The notes beneath the pieces were generated by a model. That model had not been told where the DNA came from. It searched no databases and saw only the letters and a list, made by a program, of their open reading frames with translations. A stretch of 64,000 nt of DNA from Polaribacter sp. MED152 (GTDB taxonomy: Bacteria > Bacteroidota > Bacteroidia > Flavobacteriales > Flavobacteriaceae). Location of the stretch: positions 62,001 through 126,000 of the forward strand of contig NC_020830.1 in NCBI RefSeq assembly GCF_000152945.2, read 5' to 3'. The position numbers were made by a program, and so were the translations under genes. Shown here piece by piece: positions 1 through 8,800 of the stretch. Each line of letters opens with the position of its first letter. Position 1 is the first letter of the stretch.

Positions 1-825
1 TAGTAAAATATAGTTAGTATGATGTGCCAGCTCTAAATTCTTAAAAATAGCATTAGTGTTTTTGACGAAGTCTACATTTCTTACAAATTGATACGTAACT
101 TTAAATAGCTCATCATCTTTTGCAATGATTCCACTAAAAAGAAGTTTAAATTCTTCAGGATTTAACGCTAATTGCTCAGCAGTAAATAAGATGTAGTAGA
201 TGAAATCTTCTTTAGTTTTGAAGTGAAATGAATTTAAAAACACAAGGTTATTATTGTGCAATACAATTACATCAAAATAATGTCTGGAAACATTTACATA
301 CATTATTTTATCTTCTGAATTAGGCAGCTTTAAAAGCTTTTCTAATAAAACCGTTTGATGATGTTGGTATTCAAATTCACCAAAACTATTAAATAAATAG
401 TTGTTGATATTTACATATGGAATGTAAACATTATTGATTCCTAAAGATTCTATTTTATCAAAGGCAATAAAATCATTCTTATAGGTTTTTATTGATAAGT
501 TTAAATAAGAAGCTAAAGTGCTTTCATCAAAATATTCATTCGGTACAATAGTAGATAAGTGATTTTCATGAATTACTTCAATAGAATCAAAATCATATTG
601 TAAATGCTTATTTTCTTGAAAAATACGTTTTATATTTTCTAATAAACTTTGAGGCGTTTTTAAAGTTTCTTCAAAGTTGTAATTAGATAAATATAAAGAC
701 TCTTTAGTGTCTGTATTTCTTATACAAAAAGAAAATCCATCCAAACTAAATTGGATGGATAATGCTAAATTTTTTGTATTCAGTAAAGCTTTTGTACTAT
801 TCTTTATCTGCAATTTTTCTGTCAT
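1..825 (-). CDS. DUF3822 family protein (3' end outside window)
   Basis: Reading the minus strand from the ATG at 825 gives 275 codons with no stop before the window edge, so the C-terminus is missing. The protein begins MTEKLQIKNSTKALL and has no signal peptide or membrane segment. The overall sequence (LSIQFSLDGFSFCI near the start, later YYILFTAEQLALNPEEF) resembles the uncharacterised DUF3822 family of Bacteroidota, which often sits beside the 16S rRNA methyltransferase gene rsmD; that neighbour would lie beyond position 1. The first 29 bases overlap the end of the membrane protein gene at 797..1528, which suggests translational coupling. The molecular function is unknown. The reading frame is certain; the family name is from recognition only. 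Confidence 0.8.
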   Translation of the reverse strand, partial: MTEKLQIKNSTKALLNTKNLALSIQFSLDGFSFCIRNTDTKESLYLSNYNFEETLKTPQSLLENIKRIFQENKHLQYDFDSIEVIHENHLSTIVPNEYFDESTLASYLNLSIKTYKNDFIAFDKIESLGINNVYIPYVNINNYLFNSFGEFEYQHHQTVLLEKLLKLPNSEDKIMYVNVSRHYFDVIVLHNNNLVFLNSFHFKTKEDFIYYILFTAEQLALNPEEFKLLFSGIIAKDDELFKVTYQFVRNVDFVKNTNAIFKNLELAHHTNYILL

Positions 826-1528
826 ATGATGGTGGCCAATTACCTCCAGTAGTTACTTCTTCTAAAGAACCTACAGAAACATACTCACCTTTAATTTGGT
901 CTGTTTCAATTGCCTCTAATTCTTGTTTTACTAAAGACTCATTCATACCATCTAAAATTCCTCTTTTAGGAGTTCTAGCTCTGAATGTTGGTTGCATTAA
1001 ACCAGGTACTTTTTCTACTTCACCAATTTCTAGTTCAAATTCAGTGTTAGGTACGCCTGGTACATTAAACATTGTTTTATAGTCTCTATCTCTAAAGTAC
1101 TTAATTACTGGTTCGTAACCAATAGTATCAGTAACTCTTTTTTCTTCATCTACAATAATACCACCACCTTTATTAACTTGCTCTACAATAGTTTTAGTTT
1201 CAGTTAACGCTAATTGTGCAGTATCTATAAACTGTATTAAACCAGCTTTATCTTTAGTGTACTTACCATAAACTTCATAATACTTTACCTCAGCATCTCT
1301 AATAATTTTTAAGCTATTAACAACTTTAGCATACTTTACTATTTTTTGTTCATTAAATTTAATTGGCTCCATTATTCCACCATAAATTTGAAAGCCTAAG
1401 AAAATTGCTAAGGCTAAAAGTAAAATAGAAGGAATCCATCTTAAGTTTAGAGGTAAAAATTTAACGATTACATAAGCTACTAGAACTGCTACTAACACAG
1501 CTCCTAAAATCATTAGTATTAAATTCAT
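797..1528 (-). CDS. conserved membrane protein of unknown function
   Basis: A 243-residue protein with two hydrophobic helices at the N-terminus (about residues 3-25 and 31-52). A long hydrophilic part follows, containing KYYEVYGKYTKDKAGLIQF and later a conserved-looking RTPKRGILDGM stretch. The topology suggests a soluble domain anchored in the inner membrane. The segment after the second helix has the look of a pseudopilin-like region (one lysine-rich helix followed by EVKYYEVYGKYT), but that is only an impression. It is the first gene of a minus-strand pair with the DUF3822 gene, overlapping it by 29 bases. A promoter element lies 29 bases upstream at 1557..1564. I recognise it as a conserved flavobacterial hypothetical protein and assign no function. 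Confidence 0.85.
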   Translation of the reverse strand: MNLILMILGAVLVAVLVAYVIVKFLPLNLRWIPSILLLALAIFLGFQIYGGIMEPIKFNEQKIVKYAKVVNSLKIIRDAEVKYYEVYGKYTKDKAGLIQFIDTAQLALTETKTIVEQVNKGGGIIVDEEKRVTDTIGYEPVIKYFRDRDYKTMFNVPGVPNTEFELEIGEVEKVPGLMQPTFRARTPKRGILDGMNESLVKQELEAIETDQIKGEYVSVGSLEEVTTGGNWPPSYDRKIADKE

Positions 1529-1556
1529 TATAAATTTGTTTTTAATAGTATTAACG

Positions 1557-1564
1557 CAAATCTA
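1557..1564 (-). promoter_or_regulatory. Bacteroidota -7 promoter element (TAGATTTG)
   Basis: On the minus strand this reads TAGATTTG, a full match to the TAnnTTTG element used by the Bacteroidota primary sigma factor. It is 29 bases upstream of the ATG of the membrane protein gene at 1528. No TTG at the ideal -33 distance is visible, so the match rests on the -7 box alone. Confidence 0.55.
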
Positions 1565-1607
1565 CAATTTTTTTTCAATGATAAAAATTTTTCTTTATAA
1601 AGAAATG

Positions 1608-1615
1608 TATCTTTG
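1608..1615 (+). promoter_or_regulatory. Bacteroidota -7 promoter element (TATCTTTG)
   Basis: TATCTTTG matches TAnnTTTG and ends 16 bases before the ATG of the helicase gene at 1632. Together with the minus-strand element at 1557..1564 it makes a compact divergent promoter region. The -33 TTG is not obvious. Confidence 0.55.
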
Positions 1616-1631
1616 ATATTTTAAGATTTAT

Positions 1632-3056
1632 ATGATAAAAAACCCTGCTAAATTCAATAAAGAGCTACACCAAAAGTTTCCTCATACACCAACAAAAAAA
1701 CAGGGAGAATTGCTTAATTTACTAAGCAATTTTATCTTTAATGAGGATAAGAATACCTTGTTTTTATTAAAAGGTTATGCAGGTACTGGTAAAACCACTA
1801 CTATAAGTACGTTTGTAAATTCTTTATGGTCTGCGCAAAAGAAATCTGTTTTGTTGGCACCTACAGGTAGAGCTGCCAAAGTAATTTCTGTTTATTCAAA
1901 AAGACCTGCCTATACTATTCATAAAAAAATATATTTTCCTAAGAAACAAGCTAATGGTGGTGTAGATTTTGTTTTGCAACAAAACAAGCATAGAAATACC
2001 ATTTTTATTGTAGACGAATCTTCGATGATTCCAGACTCTAGGCAGAATCAAAAGCTTTTTGAAAACGGATCTTTGTTAGATGACCTAATAAATTATGTAG
2101 ACAAAGGGCATCAATGTAAATTAATATTTATTGGAGATACAGCTCAATTGCCTCCTGTAAAACTTACTTTAAGTCCTGCTTTAGATGCAGATACTTTATC
2201 AATCGATTATCAAAAAAATGTTATTGAGATAGAGTTAGATGAAGTTATGCGTCAGCATGAAAACTCTGGAATTTTAGCGAATGCAACACAATTAAGGTTT
2301 TTAATTCAGAATGATGGTTTAGATTTTAAGTTTGATCTAGATTATCCAGACATTATAAGGTTAGAGGATGGTTATGATATAGAGGATGCACTAGTTTTAG
2401 CATATGAAAATGATGGAGTAGAAGATACTGCCTTTATTGTGCGTTCTAATAAAAGAGCAAATCAATACAACCAACAAATTCGAATGAATATTAGAGGGCA
2501 AGAAAATGAAATTTCTGCTGGTGATTTTGTGATGGTTGTAAAGAATAATTACTTCTGGTTAAAAGAATCTTCGGATGCTGGATTTATTGCAAATGGTGAT
2601 ATTTGTCAGGTTCTAAAAATCCTATCAATTAAGGAGTTGTATGGTTTTAAATTTGCTGAGGTAGAATTAAGAATGATAGATTACCCTAACATGGCTCCTT
2701 TTGAAACGGTATTGTTATTGGATACCATTTCTAGTGAAAGCCCTTCATTGACGTATGAAGAATCGAATAAGTTATATCAAGCAGTTAAGGAAGATTATGC
2801 AGATGAAAAATCGAAGTACAAGCAGTTTTTAGCTATTAAAAAGAACATATATTTTAATGCTTTACAGGTAAAGTTCTCTTATGCAATGACGTGTCATAAA
2901 TCTCAAGGAGGACAGTGGAAAACTGTATTTATTGAGCAGCCTTATTTGCCAAATGGAGTTTCTAAAGAATATTTTAGATGGTTGTATACAGCTATTACAA
3001 GAACTCAAGAAAAACTATACTTAATAGGTTTTAAAGATGAGTTCTTTTTAGATTAA
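1632..3056 (+). CDS. RecD-like ATP-dependent DNA helicase (superfamily 1)
   Basis: The 474-residue protein has a Walker A motif GYAGTGKTTT near residue 48, a Walker B-like VDESSM near residue 131 and a Q/GDTAQLPP motif III near residue 178. A C-terminal UvrD/RecD2-type motif (SYAMTCHKSQGGQW) lies near residue 416, followed by an arginine-finger region YTAITRTQEKLYL. These are the helicase motifs of the RecD/Dda branch of superfamily 1. Members of this branch unwind DNA 5'-3' in repair or replication restart. The protein is shorter than true RecD2 and lacks a helix-hairpin-helix extension, so it is a compact flavobacterial version. Its stop overlaps the convergent lipid A deacylase gene by 4 bases. 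Confidence 0.9.
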   Translation: MIKNPAKFNKELHQKFPHTPTKKQGELLNLLSNFIFNEDKNTLFLLKGYAGTGKTTTISTFVNSLWSAQKKSVLLAPTGRAAKVISVYSKRPAYTIHKKIYFPKKQANGGVDFVLQQNKHRNTIFIVDESSMIPDSRQNQKLFENGSLLDDLINYVDKGHQCKLIFIGDTAQLPPVKLTLSPALDADTLSIDYQKNVIEIELDEVMRQHENSGILANATQLRFLIQNDGLDFKFDLDYPDIIRLEDGYDIEDALVLAYENDGVEDTAFIVRSNKRANQYNQQIRMNIRGQENEISAGDFVMVVKNNYFWLKESSDAGFIANGDICQVLKILSIKELYGFKFAEVELRMIDYPNMAPFETVLLLDTISSESPSLTYEESNKLYQAVKEDYADEKSKYKQFLAIKKNIYFNALQVKFSYAMTCHKSQGGQWKTVFIEQPYLPNGVSKEYFRWLYTAITRTQEKLYLIGFKDEFFLD

Positions 3057-4003
3057 CGAATTAAATAACTTACGATTATCGTTCCATATTTATTACCATA
3101 AGTATATCTTAAATCTTCAGATTTACTAGTATTATAATTAAAAGCATAGCCAAAATTAAAACGATTTGCGGTAAACTTTAGACCAACCTCAATATCAAAA
3201 ACAACAGGAATCAATTCTTTAGTGACCTCACTACCTTTGTTTAAAAAGCTACCCTGTAAAGTAGCATCATAAAGTGCATACCTAACCATTGGTTTTATAT
3301 AAAAGAAAGATTCGCCCTCTCTTTTATAAATAGTATTGTTGTTATTTAGGTTTGTGTTGTAAGCTATGGTATTCATTAAATCTTGAAGAGGTATAAAACC
3401 TAATCTTAGATTTAAACCAGCTGAGATATCTGTATAAATAGTTCCTATTTGTGCTTTTGTTTCTAAATTTAAGTCAAAAGTTTTGCTTTCGTTAGTGGCT
3501 AATCTCTGAATGTAAGATGCTCCTAAATTGAAACCTAATGCATTTTGAATTTGGTGTTTCCAGCCTTCAGCTTTCTGAAATCCGTAAATATTATGAATAA
3601 ACTCTTGCAATTCTTGGCCATATGCATTTGGTCCTACAATACCAATTTGAACTCCGTAGTTTAAAATTTTATTTTCTTTGTATACATTTTTTATTGAAAA
3701 TCCTCCATATAAATAGCCTGCAAAGGGTCTATCATGATCGCTAATATCTGTTACAATAGCTTTATATGGTGTAAACATTTCATGACCCAATTGCCATTCA
3801 AATATTTTCTTGGCAAGTTTATCATTAGAAGTGTTGTTAATATATCTGTAATTTAAAAACATTCCATTTGTATAATATCGATCTCTTTTAAAAGAAACAT
3901 AAAGGTCATTGTCTGTAACAAAACTAAATTCCTTAGAAAACTTATCTTGAGAAAAAATGAGAAATGGAATTAAGAAGAAGGCAATTGCAAAAGCGTTTTT
4001 CAT
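3053..4003 (-). CDS. LpxR-like lipid A 3'-O-deacylase (DUF2219 family)
   Basis: A 316-residue outer membrane beta-barrel with a signal peptide (about residues 1-18, ending FLIFSQ). The start of the mature protein has the family hallmark TDNDLY (N32, D33), followed by DRYYTNG (T45). These correspond to the catalytic Asn/Asp and the calcium-site region known from Salmonella LpxR. A later HDRPFAGYLYGG stretch also fits the family. LpxR removes the 3'-acyloxyacyl chain of lipid A in the outer leaflet of the outer membrane; Bacteroidota homologues are untested for the most part. The C-terminal residues IIVSYLIR suit a terminal barrel strand. The gene has its own promoter element at 4010..4017. Confidence 0.8.
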   Translation of the reverse strand: MKNAFAIAFFLIPFLIFSQDKFSKEFSFVTDNDLYVSFKRDRYYTNGMFLNYRYINNTSNDKLAKKIFEWQLGHEMFTPYKAIVTDISDHDRPFAGYLYGGFSIKNVYKENKILNYGVQIGIVGPNAYGQELQEFIHNIYGFQKAEGWKHQIQNALGFNLGASYIQRLATNESKTFDLNLETKAQIGTIYTDISAGLNLRLGFIPLQDLMNTIAYNTNLNNNNTIYKREGESFFYIKPMVRYALYDATLQGSFLNKGSEVTKELIPVVFDIEVGLKFTANRFNFGYAFNYNTSKSEDLRYTYGNKYGTIIVSYLIR

Positions 4004-4009
4004 AGGTTA

Positions 4010-4017
4010 CAAATATA
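4010..4017 (-). promoter_or_regulatory. Bacteroidota -7 promoter element (TATATTTG)
   Basis: On the minus strand this reads TATATTTG, a full TAnnTTTG match only 6 bases upstream of the ATG of the LpxR-like gene at 4003. Transcription would start at or just before the start codon, giving a very short or absent leader. Confidence 0.55.
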
Positions 4018-4105
4018 ATTTTTACTATTTAAAATGATAAATATTTAACACGATAATAAAAAAAAGGTTTTATTTTTAGGGTTCTTAATTTTAAAGAAAA
4101 GATCT

Positions 4106-4957
4106 ATGGGAAGATTAACGGAAGAAGATTTCGAAACCATTAGCACTAGCGAAGATTTATTAAAGCTAATAAAAGAAAAGAATGTTTCGTTTTCTAAGGT
4201 TAAAAAAACGCTTTCTTATAATGAGGAGTTACGTCTGTTACAAATAGAATTGGTTAAATTACAAAACTACATTTCTTTAAATAATAAAAGAGTTGCCATA
4301 ATTTTTGAAGGAAGAGATGCAGCAGGTAAGGGTGGTAATATTCGTAGGTTTATGGAGCATTTAAACCCAAGATCTACTAGGTTAGTGGCTTTAAATAAAC
4401 CTACAGAAGTAGAAAAAGGGCAATGGTATTTTCAAAGATATATTAAAGAACTTCCAAATCCTGGTGAGATTGTGTTTTTTGATAGAAGCTGGTACAATAG
4501 AGCAGTAGTAGAGCCTGTAATGGGTTTTTGTACAGAAAGTCAGTACAAGCAATTTTTAGTTCAAGTTCCTGAGTTTGAGCATATGATGTATGAAGATGGT
4601 GTAATTATTATCAAATTTTGGTTATCAATCACAAAAGAGGAACAAGGAAAACGATTTGAAGGTAGAAAAGAAAATCCTTTAAAAAGATGGAAATTTAGTC
4701 CTGTAGATAGACAGGGTCAAATTTTGTGGGATAAATACACACATTATAAAGAAGAAATGTTTTCTAAAACCCATACTTCTTATAGTCCATGGGTTATTAT
4801 AAAAACAAACGACAAAATGTCTGCTAGATTAGAGGCAATGAGGCATGTACTTTCTCAATTTGATTATGAAGGAAAATCTGAGGCAGGTACAGCAGTAAAT
4901 CCAGATCCTAACATTGTAATGCGTTATTACAGATCTAGTATTCATAAAATAGATTAA
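4106..4957 (+). CDS. ppk2: polyphosphate kinase 2 family protein (first of tandem pair)
   Basis: The 283-residue cytoplasmic protein carries the PPK2 core: a Walker A loop FEGRDAAGKGGNIRR near residue 68, a Walker B/lid motif FFDRSWYNRAVVEPV near residue 128, and KRFEGRKENPLKRWKFSPVD near residue 174. PPK2 enzymes use inorganic polyphosphate to phosphorylate nucleotides (GDP/ADP or NMPs, depending on class); the reverse reaction makes polyphosphate. About 280 residues is a one-domain PPK2. I cannot assign the class (NDP or NMP acceptor) from reading alone. The next gene is a paralogue 6 bases downstream. No clear promoter consensus was seen upstream. Confidence 0.93.
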   Translation: MGRLTEEDFETISTSEDLLKLIKEKNVSFSKVKKTLSYNEELRLLQIELVKLQNYISLNNKRVAIIFEGRDAAGKGGNIRRFMEHLNPRSTRLVALNKPTEVEKGQWYFQRYIKELPNPGEIVFFDRSWYNRAVVEPVMGFCTESQYKQFLVQVPEFEHMMYEDGVIIIKFWLSITKEEQGKRFEGRKENPLKRWKFSPVDRQGQILWDKYTHYKEEMFSKTHTSYSPWVIIKTNDKMSARLEAMRHVLSQFDYEGKSEAGTAVNPDPNIVMRYYRSSIHKID

Positions 4958-4963
4958 AAGAGT

Positions 4964-5749
4964 ATGAGTCATAAATTATCAGAATCAGATTTAAAGAAAT
5001 TAAATTCTAAAAAGGGTTTACTTGCACTCTTATCTAAGCAACCATTGAGTGTTGAAAAAGCCTTGAGATATGTCACCTATCAGAAAAAATTAAAAAAGCT
5101 TCAAGTAGAATTAATTAGAATGCAAACTTGGGCTATAAATAATGATGAAAGAATTATTGTAGTTTTTCAGGGAAGAGATGCAGCAGGAAAAGGTGGTGCT
5201 ATTCGAAGAATTACAGAAAGAATTAATCCACGTTTTATGCGTATTGTGGCTTTACCAAAACCTACTAAAGATGAGCAGAGTCAATGGTATTTTCAAAGAT
5301 ATGTAGAGCAGTTGCCTAAAGCAGGAGAAATGGTTTTCTTTGATAGAAGTTGGTACAATAGAGCAGTAGTAGAGCCTGTAAATGGTTTTTGTACTTTAGA
5401 AGAGTACAATACTTTTATGAATCAGGTAAATGATTTTGAAAGAATGATTTTAGAATCGGGCATTCACTTGGTTAAAATATACATGTCAATTTCTAAAAAG
5501 GAACAAGCTAAGCGTTTTGCAGATATTAAGAGCGATCCTTTAAAACAATGGAAAATGACTAAATTAGATGAGAAGGCTCAAGATCTTTGGGATCAATACA
5601 CAGAATACAAAAATGCCATGTTCGAAAAAACCAATACAGTTTTATCTCCTTGGAAAATTATAAGAGCAAATAGAAAGACAGAAGCAAGAATAAATGTCAT
5701 TAATCATGTTTTAAAAAGTATTCCCTATGATAAAAATTTAGAAATTTAG
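4964..5749 (+). CDS. ppk2: polyphosphate kinase 2 family protein (second of tandem pair)
   Basis: A 261-residue paralogue of the gene just upstream, with the same motifs: FQGRDAAGKGGAIRR, FFDRSWYNRAVVEPV and FADIKSDPLKQWKMTKLD. It differs from the first copy in the N-terminus (MSHKLSESDLKKLNSK), the shorter C-terminus and the residues after Walker A. The 6-base spacing makes cotranscription nearly certain. Two PPK2 enzymes in one operon could act on different acceptors or form a hetero-oligomer; neither can be told from the sequence. The catalytic loop residues are intact in both, so neither copy looks decayed. Confidence 0.93.
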   Translation: MSHKLSESDLKKLNSKKGLLALLSKQPLSVEKALRYVTYQKKLKKLQVELIRMQTWAINNDERIIVVFQGRDAAGKGGAIRRITERINPRFMRIVALPKPTKDEQSQWYFQRYVEQLPKAGEMVFFDRSWYNRAVVEPVNGFCTLEEYNTFMNQVNDFERMILESGIHLVKIYMSISKKEQAKRFADIKSDPLKQWKMTKLDEKAQDLWDQYTEYKNAMFEKTNTVLSPWKIIRANRKTEARINVINHVLKSIPYDKNLEI

Positions 5750-5803
5750 TACATACTATTTTCTATAAAAATGAGTTATACTTTAGACCTTGAGTAAAGT
5801 TTT

Positions 5804-8800
5804 ATGAAAAAAAACCAATCTAAACTACTTTTTTTTTTCTTATTCTTAGTACAATTTGCATGGACTCAAACAGCTCCAGAAGCAAATAATGACAGCAATA
5901 CAACAGAGCAAAATACCAATTTAACGGTCTCATCTCCAGGTTTATTAGGCAATGATACAGATCCAAATGGAGATACATTATTAGTAACCGAATTTTTAAT
6001 TAATGGCACAACCTATAATGCAAATGAAACTGCATCAATTATAGAAGGTGATTTAACAATTAATGCTGATGGAAGTTATAATTATGAACCTGCACAAGAT
6101 TTTTTAGGTAATTTCCCTACGGTTACGTATACCATTTCAAACGGAGTTGAAACAGATTCTGCTAATTTAAATATCACTGTAATTTTACCTCCAATAGCTC
6201 CAGAAGCTAACGATGATACTTACGAAACTGAAGTAAATACACCTTTAAATATATCATCTCCAGGAGTTTTACAGAATGATACAGATGCAAATGGAGATAC
6301 ATTATTAGTAACCGAATTTGTAATTAATGGTACAACCTATAATGCAAATGAAATTGCAGCAATTGCAGAAGGTGATTTAACCATAAATGCTAACGGAAGC
6401 TTAAACTTAAACCCTACTTTTAACTATGTAGGAGATTTACCAACCATAATTTATAGAATTTCAGATGGTTCACTTATAAGCGCAGCAAACATAAATATAG
6501 CTGTTGTTTTTCCGCCAACTGCTCCAATTCCTATGGATGATTATGACACTGTAGAAATCAATACTACATTAAATGTTGCTGCTCCAGGTGTTTTAGCAAA
6601 CGATACAGATATTAATAATGATGTTCTAACAGTAACTGAATTTGTTATAAATGGTGTAGGGTATCCTGCAGGTACTGTCGCTGTTTTTGCAGAAGGTAGT
6701 TTTACTATAAATGCTGATGGTAGCTATCAATTTGTGCCAACACCAAACTATTTTGGAGATGTACCTGTAATTACCTACAGAATTACAGATGGTACTTTTC
6801 AAGGACAAGCATTATTATTCTTTACAGTTGAACGTATTACAGATTTGTTGAATATTGCCAGTTTTAATAGTTGTAACCAAGGTTATACAGTAGATGGCAC
6901 TTATAAAGTTCGTTATACCATGGTTTTGGAAAATACCAGTACAGCAAGAGATTATAACGAGTCTAGCCTATTAAGAAATATAGATATAGTTTCAGATTTA
7001 CAAGGTACATTTGGAACGGGTTGTGTAGTGGAGGTATCCGAATTTAATATTGAGAATAATACCTTTACTAGAGATTTTGTAAATGATGGTGCCTACCCTA
7101 GAGAGTTTACAAATGCAGCTATGAATGGAAGTTTTTTAAACAGTACATCTACTTCTGTTTTTAACCAGAATGCTATTGATAATTTAACTTTGTACCCAAG
7201 GCAAAATGTCACTGTTAGTTATTGTGTTACTATAGATCCTTTTTGTGATGGTAGATCAAATCCTACTCCTGCAGGTTCTGGACTTGATTTTACCAACGAT
7301 ATTAACATTACAACAAATAGAGGTAATGATTCTGAATCTCTTACCCTAACCGATTTTCATACTACAGAAGCTATTGTTGCAGCAGGTTTATTTATTCCTG
7401 AATTTAATGATTCTTTAGATCCACCAGGTGTTATTAATTCAGATGGTACTTATGATTATATCAATTCTGTAATTATTACAAACGAAGGTACAGCTACTGC
7501 AAACAATATTAATTACAACATGGGTTTAGGTAATTTTATTGATAATGGAATTACCTTCACAGAACTCAGAATTCAACAAGCTTCAGGCCCAACTGTTACC
7601 ATCAATCCTAATTATAATGGAGAGACAGATACATTTTTATTAGCACCTAATAATTCATTAGCTCCAGGAGAAGTTGTAGTATTAGAGTTATTTTATCTGA
7701 TAGAACCATATGCATCCACTAGATATAGCTTTTTCTATCAAAATGGTAGGTCTTTTACCCAAGGAGCAGATGATAATTACGATGAAACAACTGCTGCAAG
7801 AAGAAGATCGGATTCTTATGTAACTTGGTCAGATAATTTGGGAGATCACTTAGATAGATACTATGTAGTAGGTTCGCCTACAGAAATCCCATCATCAGCC
7901 AATCAATGTGAATGTGTTACAAGCAGCATGCGTTTTCTGTTTGATACAGATACTGATGTATCAAAAACAATTACCTCAGTAAATGAAATGCCAAATGATA
8001 TTTTAGAACATGAAGAGGTTACTTTCGAAATTACTTTTGAGAATAGTAGTGAAGCTGTTCAATTAACCAATTTACAATTGGTAGATGATTTAACCAATAG
8101 TTGTGGTGGTAATATTGTATCTGTAAATCCACCAATAATTTCAAGTTCTACAGCTACTACAAATCCTACACTAAATGCCAATTTTAATGGTGTTTCAGAT
8201 ACTGATATTTTTATAGGTACAGATGGTGTTCTTATGGCAGATGAAACTATTACTGTACAATTTTCGGTAGTCTATTCAGAAGCTTGTATTGGCGATAATA
8301 TTGCTACATTTTCTGCAAGAGATCCTTTAGGTTCAGCTGCAACCTCTAGTGCAACCATTACTGTAGATGCTTCTACAGATTCAGATGGAGATTCTATTAT
8401 AAATTCTATTGATTTAGATGATGATAATGATACTATTCCAGATACTGAAGAGTATAATGGTCTAGATCCTTTGCAAGATGATGATGCCGATTTTATACCT
8501 AATTATAGAGATACAGATTTTGATGTAGATGCAAACGCAGATGGAATTGTAGATCTTTTTGATTTTGATAACGATGGTGTACCTAATCACTTAGATTTAG
8601 ATTCTGATAACGATGGAATTTTAGATATCAACGAAGCAGGAAATGCAACTGAAGATACCAATAACGATGGTGTAACAGATAATAATGTTGGTGCAAACGG
8701 ATTAGATAATTCTCTAGAAAGCGATGATTCTGCAACAGCAACTATCAACTATACACTTTTAAATTCTGATACCGATATTAACTTTAATTATCTAGATATA

